A stretch of DNA of 64,000 nucleotides, from positions 40,693,338 to 40,757,337 of the forward strand of contig NC_091134.1 of NCBI RefSeq assembly GCF_041381155.1. Reading direction: 5' to 3'. Below, piece by piece: positions 1 to 11,250 of the stretch. The translations under genes were made by a program, and so were the position numbers. The notes under the pieces were generated by a model. It did no database searches, was not told where the DNA came from, and saw only the letters and a program-made list of their open reading frames with translations. This DNA is from Argopecten irradians. Lineage: Eukaryota > Mollusca > Bivalvia > Pectinida > Pectinidae. The number at the start of each line of letters is the position of its first letter. The first letter of the stretch is position 1.

Positions 1-734
1 TTACTTTTATATAGCCAAGTGGTACCACCCATAACATATATTACTTTTATATAGCCAAGTGGTACCACCCATAACATGTATTACTTTTATATAGCCAAGT
101 GGTACCACCCATAACGTATATTACTTTTATATAGCCAATTGGTACCAACCCTAACATATATTACTTTTATATAGCCAAGTGGTACCACTTAAAACATGTA
201 TTACTTTTATATAGCCAAGTGGTACCACCCATAACATATATTACTTTAATATAGCCAAGTGGTACCACCCATAACATATATTACTTTTATATAGCCAAGT
301 GGTACCACCCATAACGTATATTACTTTTATATAGCCAAGTGGTACCACCCATTACGTACATTACTTTATTATAGCCAAGTGGTACCATCCATAACATATA
401 TTACTTTTATATAGCCAAGTGGTACCACCCATAACATATATTACTTTTATATAGCCAAGTGGTACCACCCATAACATATATTACTTTTATATAGCCAAGT
501 GGTACCACCCATAACGTATATTACTTTTATATAGCCAAGTGGTACCACCCATTACGTACATTACTTTTATATAGCCAAGTGGTACCATCCATAACATATA
601 TTACTTTTATATAGCCAAGTGGTACCACCCATAACATATATTACTTTTATATAGCCAAGTGGTACCACCCATAACATATATTACTTTTATATAGCCAAGT
701 GGTACCACCCATAACATATATTACTTTTATATAG
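1..734. repeat. 40-bp tandem satellite, about 18 copies
   Basis: A 40-bp unit beginning TTACTTTTATATAGCC and containing GGTACC repeats head to tail from the window edge to about 734, so the array probably continues outside. Copies differ by only a few substitutions (for example GTATA for ATATA near the unit end), and some variant units recur in the same order (around 300-360 and 500-560), which suggests block duplication. No coding potential is seen. Confidence 0.97.
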
Positions 735-1050
735 TCATATCTTCTTAAAGCAAGCTTTTTTCTTTGGTGTAAATTAGTTATTAGACGAAGGATTTTAGTG
801 ACATTGATCTTTGACCAGTATAACAAAAGGCCTTTTATGTATTGAAGCTTATAGAGGGCTGCTGAATTTGGTAAAATATTCTCACTTTCTAAAGGATTTC
901 AAAAACCTTTGTAACATTATAGGTGCCCATACCTTTGAATAACATTGTTTTTGCTTCATTCAAAAACTGATATGTCCTTAAATGACCATGGTTGTTGATG
1001 GTAAACCAAGACCCTTCAATCAAGTGCAGCACTACATGTATGAAAGACAT
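735..1050. other. Intergenic, nothing recognised
   Basis: AT-rich sequence between the satellite and the pearl-like element. No repeat, exon or motif was recognised here. Confidence 0.5.
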
Positions 1051-1860
1051 GAGGGCCTGTATCGCTCACCTGGTTTGTAATGCCAAGTTACGTTTTGAAT
1101 ACAGGTTCATTGTTTCTTTTCAAAAGGAATTTAAAGGATTTACCTCTATTTCCGTTATCAGTCCCCGTCCCTCCTGCCCTCTGGGGTTCAGAGTCAAAAT
1201 TTATACAATCTCTATTCCCCTTCCCCAAAGGATGTTTCTGGCCAAATTTGGTTACATTCCATGCAGACTAGTAGTGATTTAAAGGATTTACCTTTATTTC
1301 CCCTATTGGGCCCCGCCCCTCCTGCCCCCGGGGGTCATAGCCAAAATTTATACAAACTCTGTTTTCCTTCCCGCAAGGCTGTTTGTTGCCAAATTTAGTT
1401 ACAATCCACGAAGAACTCTAGGACAAGTAGTGATTTATAGAATTTACCTCTATTTCCCCTATTGGGCCCCGTCCCTCCTTCCCCTGGGGGGTCAGAGCCA
1501 AAATTTATACAAGTTCTGTTCCCCTTCCCCAAACAATGTTTGAGGCCAAATTTGGTTACAATCTATGCAGAACTCTAGGACAAGTAGCGATTTATAGGAT
1601 TTACCTCTATTTCCCCTATTGGGCCCTGCCCCTTCTGCCCCAGAGGGGTCAGAGCCAAAATTTAAACAAGTTCTGTTCCCCTTCACCCAAGGATATTTGT
1701 GGCCAAATTTGGTTACAATCCATGCAGAACTCTATGACTAGTAGCGATTTAAAGGAAATGTTGACGGACGGACGACGGACGGACGGACGACGGACGGACG
1801 GACGACGGACGCCGCGCCATGACATAAGCTCACCGGCCCTTCGGGCCAGGTGAGCTAAAA
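1051..1860 (+). mobile_element. Pearl-like / MITE-like element, copy 1
   Basis: Starts with GAGGGCCTGTATCGCTCACC and ends with the reverse-complementary stretch GGGCCAGGTGAGCTAAAA, giving terminal inverted repeats. Inside are about four tandem ~155-bp core units, each with a polypyrimidine block, a CCCCTATTGGGCC motif and a 'GGCCAAATTTGGTTAC' motif, followed by an ACGG microsatellite (about 1763-1810) and a terminal hairpin. This architecture of core repeats plus ACGG tract is known from bivalve pearl elements, which have been linked to Helitrons. A CTAA follows the hairpin, which would fit a Helitron end, but I do not see a clear 5' TC. No transposase or Rep-helicase is present, so it is non-autonomous. 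The same family occurs at 45.5-47.3 kb. Confidence 0.82.
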
Positions 1861-2290
1861 ATTATCTATAGGTTAGGCCAAACTCTTCCTGCTAAAGAAA
1901 GCCATCAAAATTACACTTTTTTTCCCATTCTCCGTGGATCTTTCTGGCTAATTTGGTTAAAACATAATCTGACTCACCATTTATACCAATCTGTTTTAAT
2001 TTCCCCAATGACGTTTATTCTAGACAAACATTAGTTTAAATCCTTAAGGACTAGTAGCAGTTTAACAGACTAACTTCTATTTCTGTATTGGCCTCGCCCC
2101 TCTCGGCATGTGGAGGTAACCATTTATATTACCCATTACATACATGATATGCTTCTCTTCCCCTATGATTTTACTTACCAATTACGACTTTAATCTAGTA
2201 TTATTTCACGACTTATCAATATCAGTTTAAAGGAAATGTAATGATGACAGATGGACTGACACATGGCTAGTTGACAACATACACAGATGA
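1861..2290 (+). repeat. Decayed pearl-like core units
   Basis: Directly after copy 1 the sequence still shows weak matches to the core unit: 'CTGGCTAATTTGGTTA' near 1945, 'GACTAGTAGCAGTTTAA' near 2050, 'TTCTATTTCTGTATTGGCC' near 2075 and 'TTTAAAGGAAATGTAATGA' near 2225. It reads as an older, heavily mutated copy, including the sequence that precedes the ACGG tract in young copies. Confidence 0.6.
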
Positions 2291-3440
2291 AATATACAGT
2301 CGTCCACTACATAGAAATGTTTGAGAGTTTTAAACATACATGTATGTGGGCTCAAAAGAACTTTCATGATAATCATCTAGAAACAATTTTTCTACCTTGT
2401 TACAGTGACCTTGCCATTCAAGGTTGATCAAGCAAAGTTTTTAGAAAGACCTGGATGAAGTTTGAAGTTTGAGCTTGATAAGTCAAAGGGAATCTGAGTT
2501 ACCATATAGAAACCTAGCATGGGCATTGTTGAAATACACAACAGTATACATATATCGTAAATGATAATGCAAGAAAATAGCTAAAATATACCATGTCAAA
2601 TAATTTCCTTTTTATTAAAAACCATAATTAAAGAAATATTCTTGGGTATGTTTACTTTCAGCAGAAAAACATGGGCACATGCAGTAACTCAAACATTCCT
2701 TAGCCACGTACAAAAAATATTATTCTAAATACAAAGTTACAAACAAGTTAAAATTAAATGATGAACGCACCTAAACTTGATATCTATACAAAAATGTAAC
2801 ATTTAATTTATTTTCCAGCAGGTTTTGGTTTCGTTGCTTCATTTTTAGACTTTCCACGTAAAAAAAGGAAGTAATATCAAAAGTACATTCAAATCCTGGT
2901 ATGCATGTATATGCTGTAGTAACTTATTACAAAGGGTATATTACTAACCAGACAGTATTTTTCACAATTTGTGGTACAGAAGATCTGATTCCTTTAAACA
3001 AAACCTAAAAATTAGTTTAATATGATCATGTATCCTTTTTTACCATAACACATAATTTTAATCAACACATGAACATAACATGTATTCATGAGTAATTTGT
3101 ATACAATATGACTACAGCAACATTAATCTTTTAAGACTTTAATCTATTGATATGTCAATAGATCACTTCTATCATATCAAGTTCTAAGTACAGTAACAGA
3201 GCATGACCTCATTTTGCACAACTCATTACTGTAATCATTTTTTTAAATCTTTTTTCCCCTTTTTTAATTTGGAATCAATATTCACAGAACATTCAATAAA
3301 ACACCACCATCCAATTCTAAAACACGATCATTCTACAAACAAACAATCCTTTCAAAAAAATTCTACATCAATAATTTACATTCAACACATCAGTTTCAAA
3401 CAACATGTACTCCAATGATATAACATGTACTAAGTCAAAT
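2291..3440. other. Intergenic, nothing firm
   Basis: AT-rich DNA. On the minus strand around 2815-2865 a short basic tail ending in a stop (RGKSKNEATKPKPAGK) can be read, but an in-frame stop lies just upstream and no acceptor is available, so I do not call it an exon. Confidence 0.45.
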
Positions 3441-3577
3441 CACAGGGGCCCGTAACTACTAGTACGGTTTATATTATAAAATTTTCCTATGCTTTCAGTC
3501 ACTGGGTACATTATATCCCAATAATGTACCCAGTGACTGAAAACATATAATATAAACAGTAGTTACGGACCCCTGTG
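3441..3577. mobile_element. Foldback MITE (137 bp)
   Basis: Near-perfect inverted repeat: the left arm begins CACAGGGGCCCGTAACTACT and the right arm ends with its complement (one C/T change in the first 20 bases). The inner arms TTTCAGTCACTGGGTACATT also pair. GTCAAA occurs just outside both ends, a possible target duplication. There is no coding sequence. Confidence 0.85.
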
Positions 3578-3779
3578 GTCAAACCTGTAAATAATGGACA
3601 ATTACTCATTAAGTACAAAGCAAAAATGTCATTTACAGGGAAGTATCCTTATAACTAGGAACACTATTTTGAAGACTTGTTGTGTCCCTTTCAAATGATG
3701 TTTACTTATAACAGATAAAAAATTTAATATGATCTTTTATTCAGTTTTCATGAAGCATTTAACAGCAAATTATTGTTCA

Positions 3780-4156
3780 TTAAAGATGCTCCACCGCTGA
3801 CAAATATGTTTTCTCAATCAAAAACAGGAGCAGATGAATTAATATTTTCATCAGTTTTAAAAGTTACTTATTTTACACCATAACCACCATTGAAAAGTTT
3901 GAGCTTCTAGTTTTACTTCAAGATAAATGTATCAAAAAATAATTAATTGCATCCCAAAAAAAATTCCGTGGCACTATGGCCTATATGGAATGAAGTACTG
4001 AGTGTGCATGAATTGAATCAAAAGCAAAATGAATAATTTCATATTACTCTTTGTATAAATTAAACACACATATATACATGTATATCTACACGATTGAAAA
4101 CCAATTATTGTTCAAATGATGAGAATAATTATGCTCTGTCGACGATGAAGCATTTT
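3780..4156. mobile_element. TTAA-flanked MITE, family 3, copy A
   Basis: Left end TTAAAGATGCTCCACCGC; the right end (GCTCTGTCGACGATGAAGCA) is a decayed complement of it. The interior matches the copy near 25.55-25.82 kb, including a 'TAATTAATTGCATCCC' stretch, 'CCTATATGGAATGAA' and 'CCAATTATTGTTCAAATGATGA'. Ends starting with TTAA suggest piggyBac-type mobilisation, which is an inference because no transposase is present. Confidence 0.75.
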
Positions 4157-6364
4157 ACTAAATGAAATTTGGTTAGAATTCAATTCATTACTGAATCAGT
4201 GCAGCATCCCTTATGGACAGGTGTCTGCTGTATGTGTTTAATTTGCTATGACAGGTTAAACTGTACATTTTTAAGTTCATATGTTCTCAAGATCATGATC
4301 ATTTACCCATGAAATGTCATGATGAACCATGCATGCAATCCAGTCTTGGATGAAAGTTGGAAGAAAAGAGAATTCAAATACTTCTGCAGAGATCAATACC
4401 TATGAATTGACATGTACAAAATTAAGAAAGTTCATACATGAGTATATAGCCTACATGTACATCATCAATTATAAATCTATTTCAATGATAAGTGCAGGTT
4501 TAAGTGATGATAACTAAACAAGAATATGGTACTGCAAGTTGAATTATTAATTTTATTAGCATATAGTATTATATACTGGAATCAGTTCAATTTCTAATGT
4601 CAAAGTTATAATTAATGAGGAATTCAAATATAAATCCATAGCTCCATATCGCCGTATAAAATGTAGCTACCCAAGAAGATCTAATTTACAACACAAATGA
4701 ACACATTTACCTAAATGCACCAAATTTTGTAGCAAAGTAGAAACTTCTCAATAGCTGCAGTTATATAGCTATTGTACTGTTCCTAGCTAGCTGCTGTATA
4801 TTATAGAAAACCTAGTTGAAAGACTAATTATAAGGTATCAATATCTGTCTGATAATTTTCATATTTTCCTCAGTTTAGATATTGAAGATAAATGTTATAT
4901 AGAGTATAGAGTTTTATGGCCTCATATAACCAAGGTAGTACATGTATACAATTCAGGTATAATACATAATGGGAATCTTGATTCAAACAAAGGGAGATCA
5001 TTCTAAAAATTGCTGCTATTTTTTTTCTAAAAATTTCAAACTTGTGCATTTTGTATGTTTTGTTTCTGGTTTTGATGTTGGTTCCTTATACAGTAGGGCA
5101 CATAATCGGGCAAGATTTCAGGTTGTTACACTCAGTTTAGGTGAAAATCTCCAAGAATGAAATTTTAGAAAAATATAACTCCTATAAATTCTTTCAAAGA
5201 ATTGACTGTAGTATACAAAAAAAACATGTGTATATATATGCTGGTCAAGGATTTATAAGTGAGAAGGATTCGTGTCTGTCTCTTTACACTACTAAACACC
5301 ACGCGAGACGCTTATGAACCGGGAATAAAAACCGTTTTTCTCAACAAGTACTTGTCTTATCGAGTCAAACGAAACACCAATGTAAAGTAAATTAAATTTC
5401 ACAACGTTTATAACTTGCTTTAAAGACGGAAGATTTAGAAGAAATGTCTTAAACTATCGTTAAAAAAATACGACCGCTCATGAAATGGCAGCACGCTTCA
5501 GAAAGTAAGACGGTAACCCTCGCACCCCCATGCTACATCAAAGGCTGCGGCGGCGGATATCAAAGGAAATCAGTCGTCGCCCAACGTCACGGTCAGTGCA
5601 CAAACACAAAAGCGCCTGCGCTGTCTTTGCCTAAAACTCCGTGTGACTTATCCTTCTCATATACGTCCTTGATGCTGGTATTTTTTTTTATAATTATCAA
5701 GAAATTTTAGAATGATGAAACAAAAAAAACAAGGGAACAAACCTCTTTAGTCAGACATGCATGTGACTTCACTCGGTATTTCTGCAAGACTGCTGTCAAG
5801 ATAATTTAGTAGGATGATATGGAGTGGGCAGTTATTGTTGAAAAATAAACGACAACTATCACAAAAGGAGATTAAAATTTTTCAGCTTGAACATCATGCA
5901 CAGTGTTGCAAGTGACAGTTAAAACATAGTCTAATGATGACCTCGAAATAGAATGTACAAAGTTTTTCATGGCCTCTATCATTACTTCAATGATTTAATT
6001 TTAAATGCAAACTTTTGAATGATGATGAACAGTTACAAGGCCTAGCTATAGGGTAATAACATTTTTGAAGTGACTGAATGACAGTTGCATCACTATCTTC
6101 ATTTGTATATCTGTTCCATGACCAATAAATATTCTACAATATTCTATATGAGCCAAAAATCAACATATTGTGAATCAAATATTTCATTCAGTATTTGGTG
6201 ACTAGAATTCTTTTATGTTTGCTTGCAATCAAAATACTTAACTCATCAAATTCTCTAAAAAATCATAACTACAGTTGTAATATACTACGATACACCAAAC
6301 TGATACTTTATATATTCTGTCTCTTGTATTCTATCAATAAAATAGATACTTTTTACAATTGAAC
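4157..6364. other. Intergenic with a GC-richer patch near 5.24-5.66 kb
   Basis: Mostly AT-rich and featureless. The stretch 5240-5660 is richer in CpG and holds a plus-strand ATG (5485) reading MAARFRK up to a consensus donor GTAAG near 5504. No partner exon was found downstream before TMEM161 on the other strand. It could be a first exon or promoter of an unseen gene, or chance. The TMEM161 3' UTR probably lies at the right side of this interval. Confidence 0.35.
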
Positions 6365-7858
6365 TTAGGAAGAAATATTTGAGTAGTAGTAGATTCCAAA
6401 AGCTGTACATATAAACCAACTAGCTCCGACCCACCACACAAGGAAGGCCATCAGTCCCCTGTACCATATCGGTGAGAACACCAGTCTAAGGTTAGCCATG
6501 GCCCAAGAGAACTGGGCAGCGGCCTCTGTCACACTGTCTGGTTCATTAATAGGCGTAGTAGCGTTACTGGCTAAAATGTTAGCTTTTCCTACACTGTAGG
6601 ACGAAATGTAATTCTCCACCTCTTTTCCAAACATGGCTGACCAGGAGAATTCTCCGAGAGTTTTATGTAAAAATGTCAGAAACAGAAGCAGTACGAGCGG
6701 AGTGATATACTGAAGTGCTACAACACATAGGTAGTAAAACACACGAGCCACCATCTTCTGTAAGTCTACGCTGTTCACACGTCCCGATTCTTTCTTTAGA
6801 TTCTCCATCCGAAGGTACGCTACGTTGAGGTGACTCTGTAGATGTGGTATAAGCAGAGAAAACCTCAATACTATGAATATTACAGTCAATGCAAGTCTCC
6901 AGATCTCAAACATGTGTTCATCCATGAGGCGGTATGTCACTTTCCAGTGCTTAGCACAGATAACATCTCTTCCGATAGGCTTGAACCACAATAGCAGTAT
7001 AACCAGTGGAAGAACAAAGTTCACTTGTAAAAGAGCTTGCATCAAGCGTCGCTCCTTGTGGTATTTTAATGTATCAAGATGTAGTTTTGCATACCGTAAC
7101 CCAGGAAATGTTAAAAGAGCACCAATGAATGAACAAAGAAAGGTCAAAATGATTTTGAAGGTCAAGAACGATACTGGCCCATGTGATTCGAGCCCCTGCT
7201 CCTTAAGGAAGTTTGTGGCACTCTCTGAGAAATTGGCGTAACCTTCCTGTAACCCAAGTTCCAATGTCGCTGAATCAATGACAAGTACTCCCATTGCTAC
7301 TACTAAGAAGAAGAAACCAAATGTTACACATAAGATCTTCTCTCCACCCTCATCCGACTTAAAGTACATGGCTGTCTGGGCAATTAATAAACGAAGACAG
7401 AATCCTATTGCTAATAGACACCATAGCACACTGACATTCATTTCTGACCTTTGACCTATAGTGTAATATATTTCTGTTAATATGTACACAACTATTGCAG
7501 ATGCAGAAAAATCCATCAACCACTGGTATTCATCGAAAAACTTGAGCTGTAACAGATCTATAAGCTCTACTTTAGCTGTTTCTAGCTCAAGAGGAATATT
7601 CCTTGGTACAGTAAAACCTTCCGTATTTCCAGCACCATTCTTGTCCTTGCGATTATCAAACTTTCTGTTCTTTGCTTTGCTTGGTGCACTTGGGGCGGCC
7701 AAGCCAGCAGCCTCTCTAAGCTGAGCCTCTGTAGGGTGTAAAAACCGAAATAACTTTCCACACAATAGCCATCGCCCAAAGGAAAAGTGTTTTGCCAGCT
7801 TCTGCAAAACACTGAAGACAATGAGGCTGAACACAAGCTGGGCTCCAAGGATTGCCAT
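6365..7858 (-). CDS. TMEM161B: TMEM161 family transmembrane protein
   Basis: A 497-residue protein recognised as TMEM161 (vertebrate TMEM161A/B are about 480-490 residues), a multi-pass membrane protein of poorly defined molecular function. Family signatures seen: a hydrophobic N terminus (MAILGAQLVFSLIVF), 'HPTEAQLREAAG' near residue 41, 'YQWLMDF' near 110, 'FSESATNFLKEQGLES' near 208, 'CSFIGALLTFPGLRYAKLHLD' near 240 and 'LQKMVARVFYYLCVVALQY' near 362. About eight or nine hydrophobic segments are visible (roughly 1-20, 117-135, 145-165, 176-195, 232-255, 280-297, 327-345, 377-398, 465-489). The start is the first ATG after stops and matches the family N terminus. The whole protein is in one exon, unlike the multi-exon vertebrate gene. 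CATTAG just upstream of the ATG (about 7869) could be a 5' UTR acceptor. I cannot separate the A from the B paralogue; animals outside vertebrates usually have one gene. Confidence 0.92.
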   Translation of the reverse strand: MAILGAQLVFSLIVFSVLQKLAKHFSFGRWLLCGKLFRFLHPTEAQLREAAGLAAPSAPSKAKNRKFDNRKDKNGAGNTEGFTVPRNIPLELETAKVELIDLLQLKFFDEYQWLMDFSASAIVVYILTEIYYTIGQRSEMNVSVLWCLLAIGFCLRLLIAQTAMYFKSDEGGEKILCVTFGFFFLVVAMGVLVIDSATLELGLQEGYANFSESATNFLKEQGLESHGPVSFLTFKIILTFLCSFIGALLTFPGLRYAKLHLDTLKYHKERRLMQALLQVNFVLPLVILLLWFKPIGRDVICAKHWKVTYRLMDEHMFEIWRLALTVIFIVLRFSLLIPHLQSHLNVAYLRMENLKKESGRVNSVDLQKMVARVFYYLCVVALQYITPLVLLLFLTFLHKTLGEFSWSAMFGKEVENYISSYSVGKANILASNATTPINEPDSVTEAAAQFSWAMANLRLVFSPIWYRGLMAFLVWWVGASWFICTAFGIYYYSNISS

Positions 7859-8553
7859 ATTTAAATCCTAATGATAAGTTCTTAATCTGGAAAAATGAAT
7901 GCATTTAATATAAAGTTTCATATAAAAATATATATTAATAATTACAGCTCAATAGTAATTCAGTATACATACATTCTATATGCATACCCAGTAACTTGTT
8001 TTGGATGAATTTTTATTGCTTTGTACACAAGCGTTGATATGTCTCATGATATATAATATTTATATAGTTAAGTATTGTAGTGATTATAGGGATTTATTTC
8101 ATCTGTCTTATAATTATTAGGTCTATAGATTGTTACCAGTATGATGTCCATGTGCTGTTGGAGGTATAGTACCAGGGACATACAAACATAGTCCGCTAAA
8201 CCTGCCTATATTATTAGGCTTTTTTAATTTTTTTTTTGCCTAATATATAGTCAGCTCGCGGTACCTCTTAAAAATGTGAAATCGTAGGCCAGATTTGGCC
8301 TACGCTACGTCAGCGGTATATTTCTAATATATCGTCCATGAAATGCCGGGAAAACATACACATACCTATATATTGGGATCTTATGTACTTCACTGCCCCC
8401 ATTTTACATCCCATTTATGAAATTAAACAACTCTGCACAATGAAATACTTCCGAGACCCTTCTATTTCGAACATTTGTAATGGCCGCCGTATACACATTG
8501 AGTAGAGCAAACGGCAGCCAATCAACTTCGCTTCCGGTTTTATTTTTAAAAAA
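7859..8553. other. Region upstream of TMEM161
   Basis: Holds the likely 5' UTR and promoter of the minus-strand TMEM161 gene. At 8476-8535 there is a small GC-richer patch with ATGGCCGCC (a YY1-like core) and CTTCCGGTT (an ETS-like core), both common in metazoan housekeeping promoters. At 8191-8260 there is a T-rich piece with 'CCGCTAAACCTGCCTATA', a motif shared with foldbacks at 15.73 and 57.81 kb. No exon was identified. Confidence 0.4.
8476..8536. promoter_or_regulatory. Possible TMEM161 promoter core
   Basis: GC-richer patch about 620 bp upstream of the TMEM161 ATG with a YY1-like ATGGCCGCC and an ETS-like CTTCCGG, next to an inverted CCAAT-type 'AGCCAATCA'. The motifs are seen; their use is inference. 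Confidence 0.35.
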
Positions 8554-8742
8554 CCACGTGTAGTTGAAAGATAAACAAAATGCTAGCCAGTTAGAGTTTT
8601 TAAAGTAAAATCATGGTCGACATACACGACATGTTGTTAAATATTCAAATTGAACACGACTATTGCTGGTACCGCATAACTTTCGCGATATTCACGTTGC
8701 ATATACATGGTAGAATTTTGTTTATCTTTCAACTACACGTGG
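8554..8742. mobile_element. Foldback MITE with 28-bp perfect arms
   Basis: Arms 8554-8581 (starting CCACGTGTAGTTGAAAGATA) and 8715-8742 are perfect reverse complements, flanking about 130 bp of unrelated sequence. It sits between the TMEM161 promoter candidate and the next SINE. Confidence 0.8.
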
Positions 8743-8970
8743 ATATATAGTACATGTATACATTATATGTGGTTCCACCTGATTTTTGTCAGTCCTAACA
8801 TTTTAAGTGTCATAATGTTGATAATGGAATGTTTGTCAAATTGTGACCAAGTACCCGTTACACCAATTGCAATCTGATAAAACTTGCATATGCGCAGTTT
8901 ATTGAAGCACAGGTACTGTACCTAGCTCGTTTCTTTAAAAAAACATAACATCTTGTAAGATGTCATTTTT

Positions 8971-9303
8971 TACACACCAAAGTCTATGAAAGTGGTAGTT
9001 TCTGCTCCTGCTTAGCACTCAGCATACAGGGAGTAGGACCACTGGTGCTCGTTGTCAGTATACGTATAATGTGACTGGGTGGGGTGTGTTGCTTGGTGTC
9101 TTCGGCAGCATGCTTCAGTCATATAGCACTATAAAAAGGGCAATAGTTCCACTATACAAGAAGCCACAACACGAACATCGCAGTTTCCCAAAACAGGCAC
9201 CTCGCACAACAAACCACTTTATACACTGCATACATGGGAGTCCGTCCTTACATGACCCTGGCTGTTAATAGGACATTAATTAATCAATCCAACAAACAAA
9301 TCA
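8971..9303 (+). mobile_element. SINE, 5'-truncated copy
   Basis: From ACACACCAAAGTCTATGAAA to a tail of CAA/AAC repeats this matches the 3' two thirds of the full SINE at 44653-45184, including 'GGGTGGGGTGTGTTGCTTGG', 'ATATAGCACTATAAAAAGGG' and 'GCTGTTAATAGGAC'. The tRNA-like head is missing. Confidence 0.85.
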
Positions 9304-9570
9304 TTGTTTTAACGAGCCAGGTACAACGTACCTTTGATTGAATATCTGGTTTTAGATAATCAGATTACAGTAAGTTTTACAATTTTTCACCCTAGGGAGA
9401 TACACAGGTGTCTGCTTCTGTTGAAAATACAATAGCCTAGCTATCCCTATACTATATTTGAGGTACATATATATATCTACTAGGCAATTATATTTTTTTC
9501 CAAACCCATAAGCAGACGCCTGTACAGCATTACTGTGGCCTATATCCAACAGTGGTATCAGGACTTCTCC

Positions 9571-9658
9571 TAGCTATTGGTGTAGCGGAAAAAGATATCA
9601 CAATCTGACTGACTTTTCCAGTCAGAAGGTGATATCTTTTCCGCTACAACAGTAGCTA
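9571..9658. mobile_element. Short foldback (88 bp)
   Basis: TGTAGCGGAAAAAGATATCAC is answered by its complement GTGATATCTTTTCCGCTACA, with an inner CTGACTG/CAGTCAG stem, and TAGCTA on both outer sides. It folds into one long hairpin. Confidence 0.75.
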
Positions 9659-11190
9659 GACTTCTCCCCGACCTGTCCAAATACCTACAATGTCCATTAT
9701 GTAGACCCAAAGTAAATAAATATTACATGTGTTACTGTAATTTACTTTACATAAAATAGGCCTATATCTATCTTGCAATATTTGAACGGACGCTATATTT
9801 TGACAGGCCATATTTGTTGATTGATGGCCGACGCGTTCGGTTGTGGATGACCATACGATTCGGCCCGAGAAGTGTTGAAGTACAGATAAAAAAGTACATC
9901 CGTATGTGTAAGGGATCTTTGATTATCTTAGTCAATGAAAGATTTTAAAAAATGTTACTAGCGAAAGTCCTTGAATATTTACCTCTGCATCCAGTAGGCT
10001 AGTGTTCGGCGTTCGGCCTGCTTCTTTCGCCGGGCACATGTGTCGCTTATAGCATTAGAAACTGTCTACCGCTTATATCAAAAACAAATATATATCATGC
10101 ATTTTATATTCAAGCAAGTTATATTTTATTTAAGATTCTATCTTAGGTAAAATATTTTTTTCAATTGACTTATCAATTGAAATTAAACATAAAAAAGCAA
10201 ATTAGCTTACAAAAAGTTTCAAGGGGAAGTAACTCGTGAAGTTTTGAAGTGTGCCACAATCTGAACTGTAGACTGTACTTAGTACATGTAAACAGAAACA
10301 TATATACATATGTATATATGATTCTATGTATATATCTTTGGTGTAAAATAGATGATTGCAGTAAACCATTTAAGTCTGTTTTAGGAAACGCATGCAACAT
10401 TACTTATCATACACAGCTAGGCGCTTGCAATTGCACGTGTTTATGATTGAAAAGTTGGTGTAATTATCAATTTAGATTAGGCCTATGTTTGATGTGAAAG
10501 AGAAACTTGCTATTTATAAACGTTTAAACACTGAAAAAATGTACATGTATTTTGGTAAGTTTTAGAAATGGGTTTAGAAATAGATCCGTTACTAAAACAA
10601 ATTATGGATTTTAATTTTCATTGTGATTCGCATCAGGTCCTTGTAAATATATGTATACATGTACATATAGATGTCTGTTTCTGGTAAATCCAAGGATAAT
10701 ATGTTAGGAGAACTTTTTGAATTGAATTTTCTGTCTGTAATCTTTCTAAATCAGTCAGTTGTGCGGTGAATACACTATGTACGTAGCTTTAAAGGGTGAT
10801 ACGGGATGGAGTCCCTGTGATGTCAATCAAACTGTAGAAAATATATTAATCATGATGAGAGTAGACTATATATATAACTAGTGAACATCACATTCGCTTG
10901 TAGATCATTTATATTTGCTGTGAAAAGTACAACGGTATATGACTACTGATTAACTCTAGTTAAAAAGTTGCAAACAACAAACATGTAAATGTAACTCATA
11001 TGTTTAGGAATTCTTGGGACTCTAGTTCTAGAAAAGCAAATAGTATCATAGCTTCAAACACAAATAGATTTGCGTATCCTTGTGCTGGGAGTTTTAGTTA
11101 CTGAGACATTAAATGAATAAAAAGTCATCTACGTGAGTTTAAGAATTAGTTACAGTTTACATCAGTATGAATAGAAAAAAATAAAATTCT
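9659..11190. other. Intergenic, nothing recognised
   Basis: No exon, repeat or motif supported. A modestly GC-richer stretch is at 9790-9870 and 10000-10050. Confidence 0.45.
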
Positions 11191-11192
11191 AC

Positions 11193-11217
11193 ATATATAT
11201 ATATATATATATATATA
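11193..11217. repeat. (AT)n microsatellite
   Basis: Uninterrupted AT dinucleotide run at the edge of the Penelope-like fragment; a similar run borders the one near 40.75 kb. Confidence 0.95.
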
Positions 11218-11250
11218 GAAAAATAAAAAAATGAAACACGTTGTTAGTTT

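Noticed and set aside
1536..1853. 105-codon open frame in the pearl-like element
   Set aside because: It runs through core repeats and the ACGG microsatellite; translation of repeats, not a gene.
2815..2870. Basic C-terminal-like tail on the minus strand
   Set aside because: In-frame stop immediately upstream and no AG acceptor to bypass it.
6873..7241. 122-codon plus-strand frame within TMEM161
   Set aside because: Antisense shadow of the TMEM161 coding sequence; no independent protein features.
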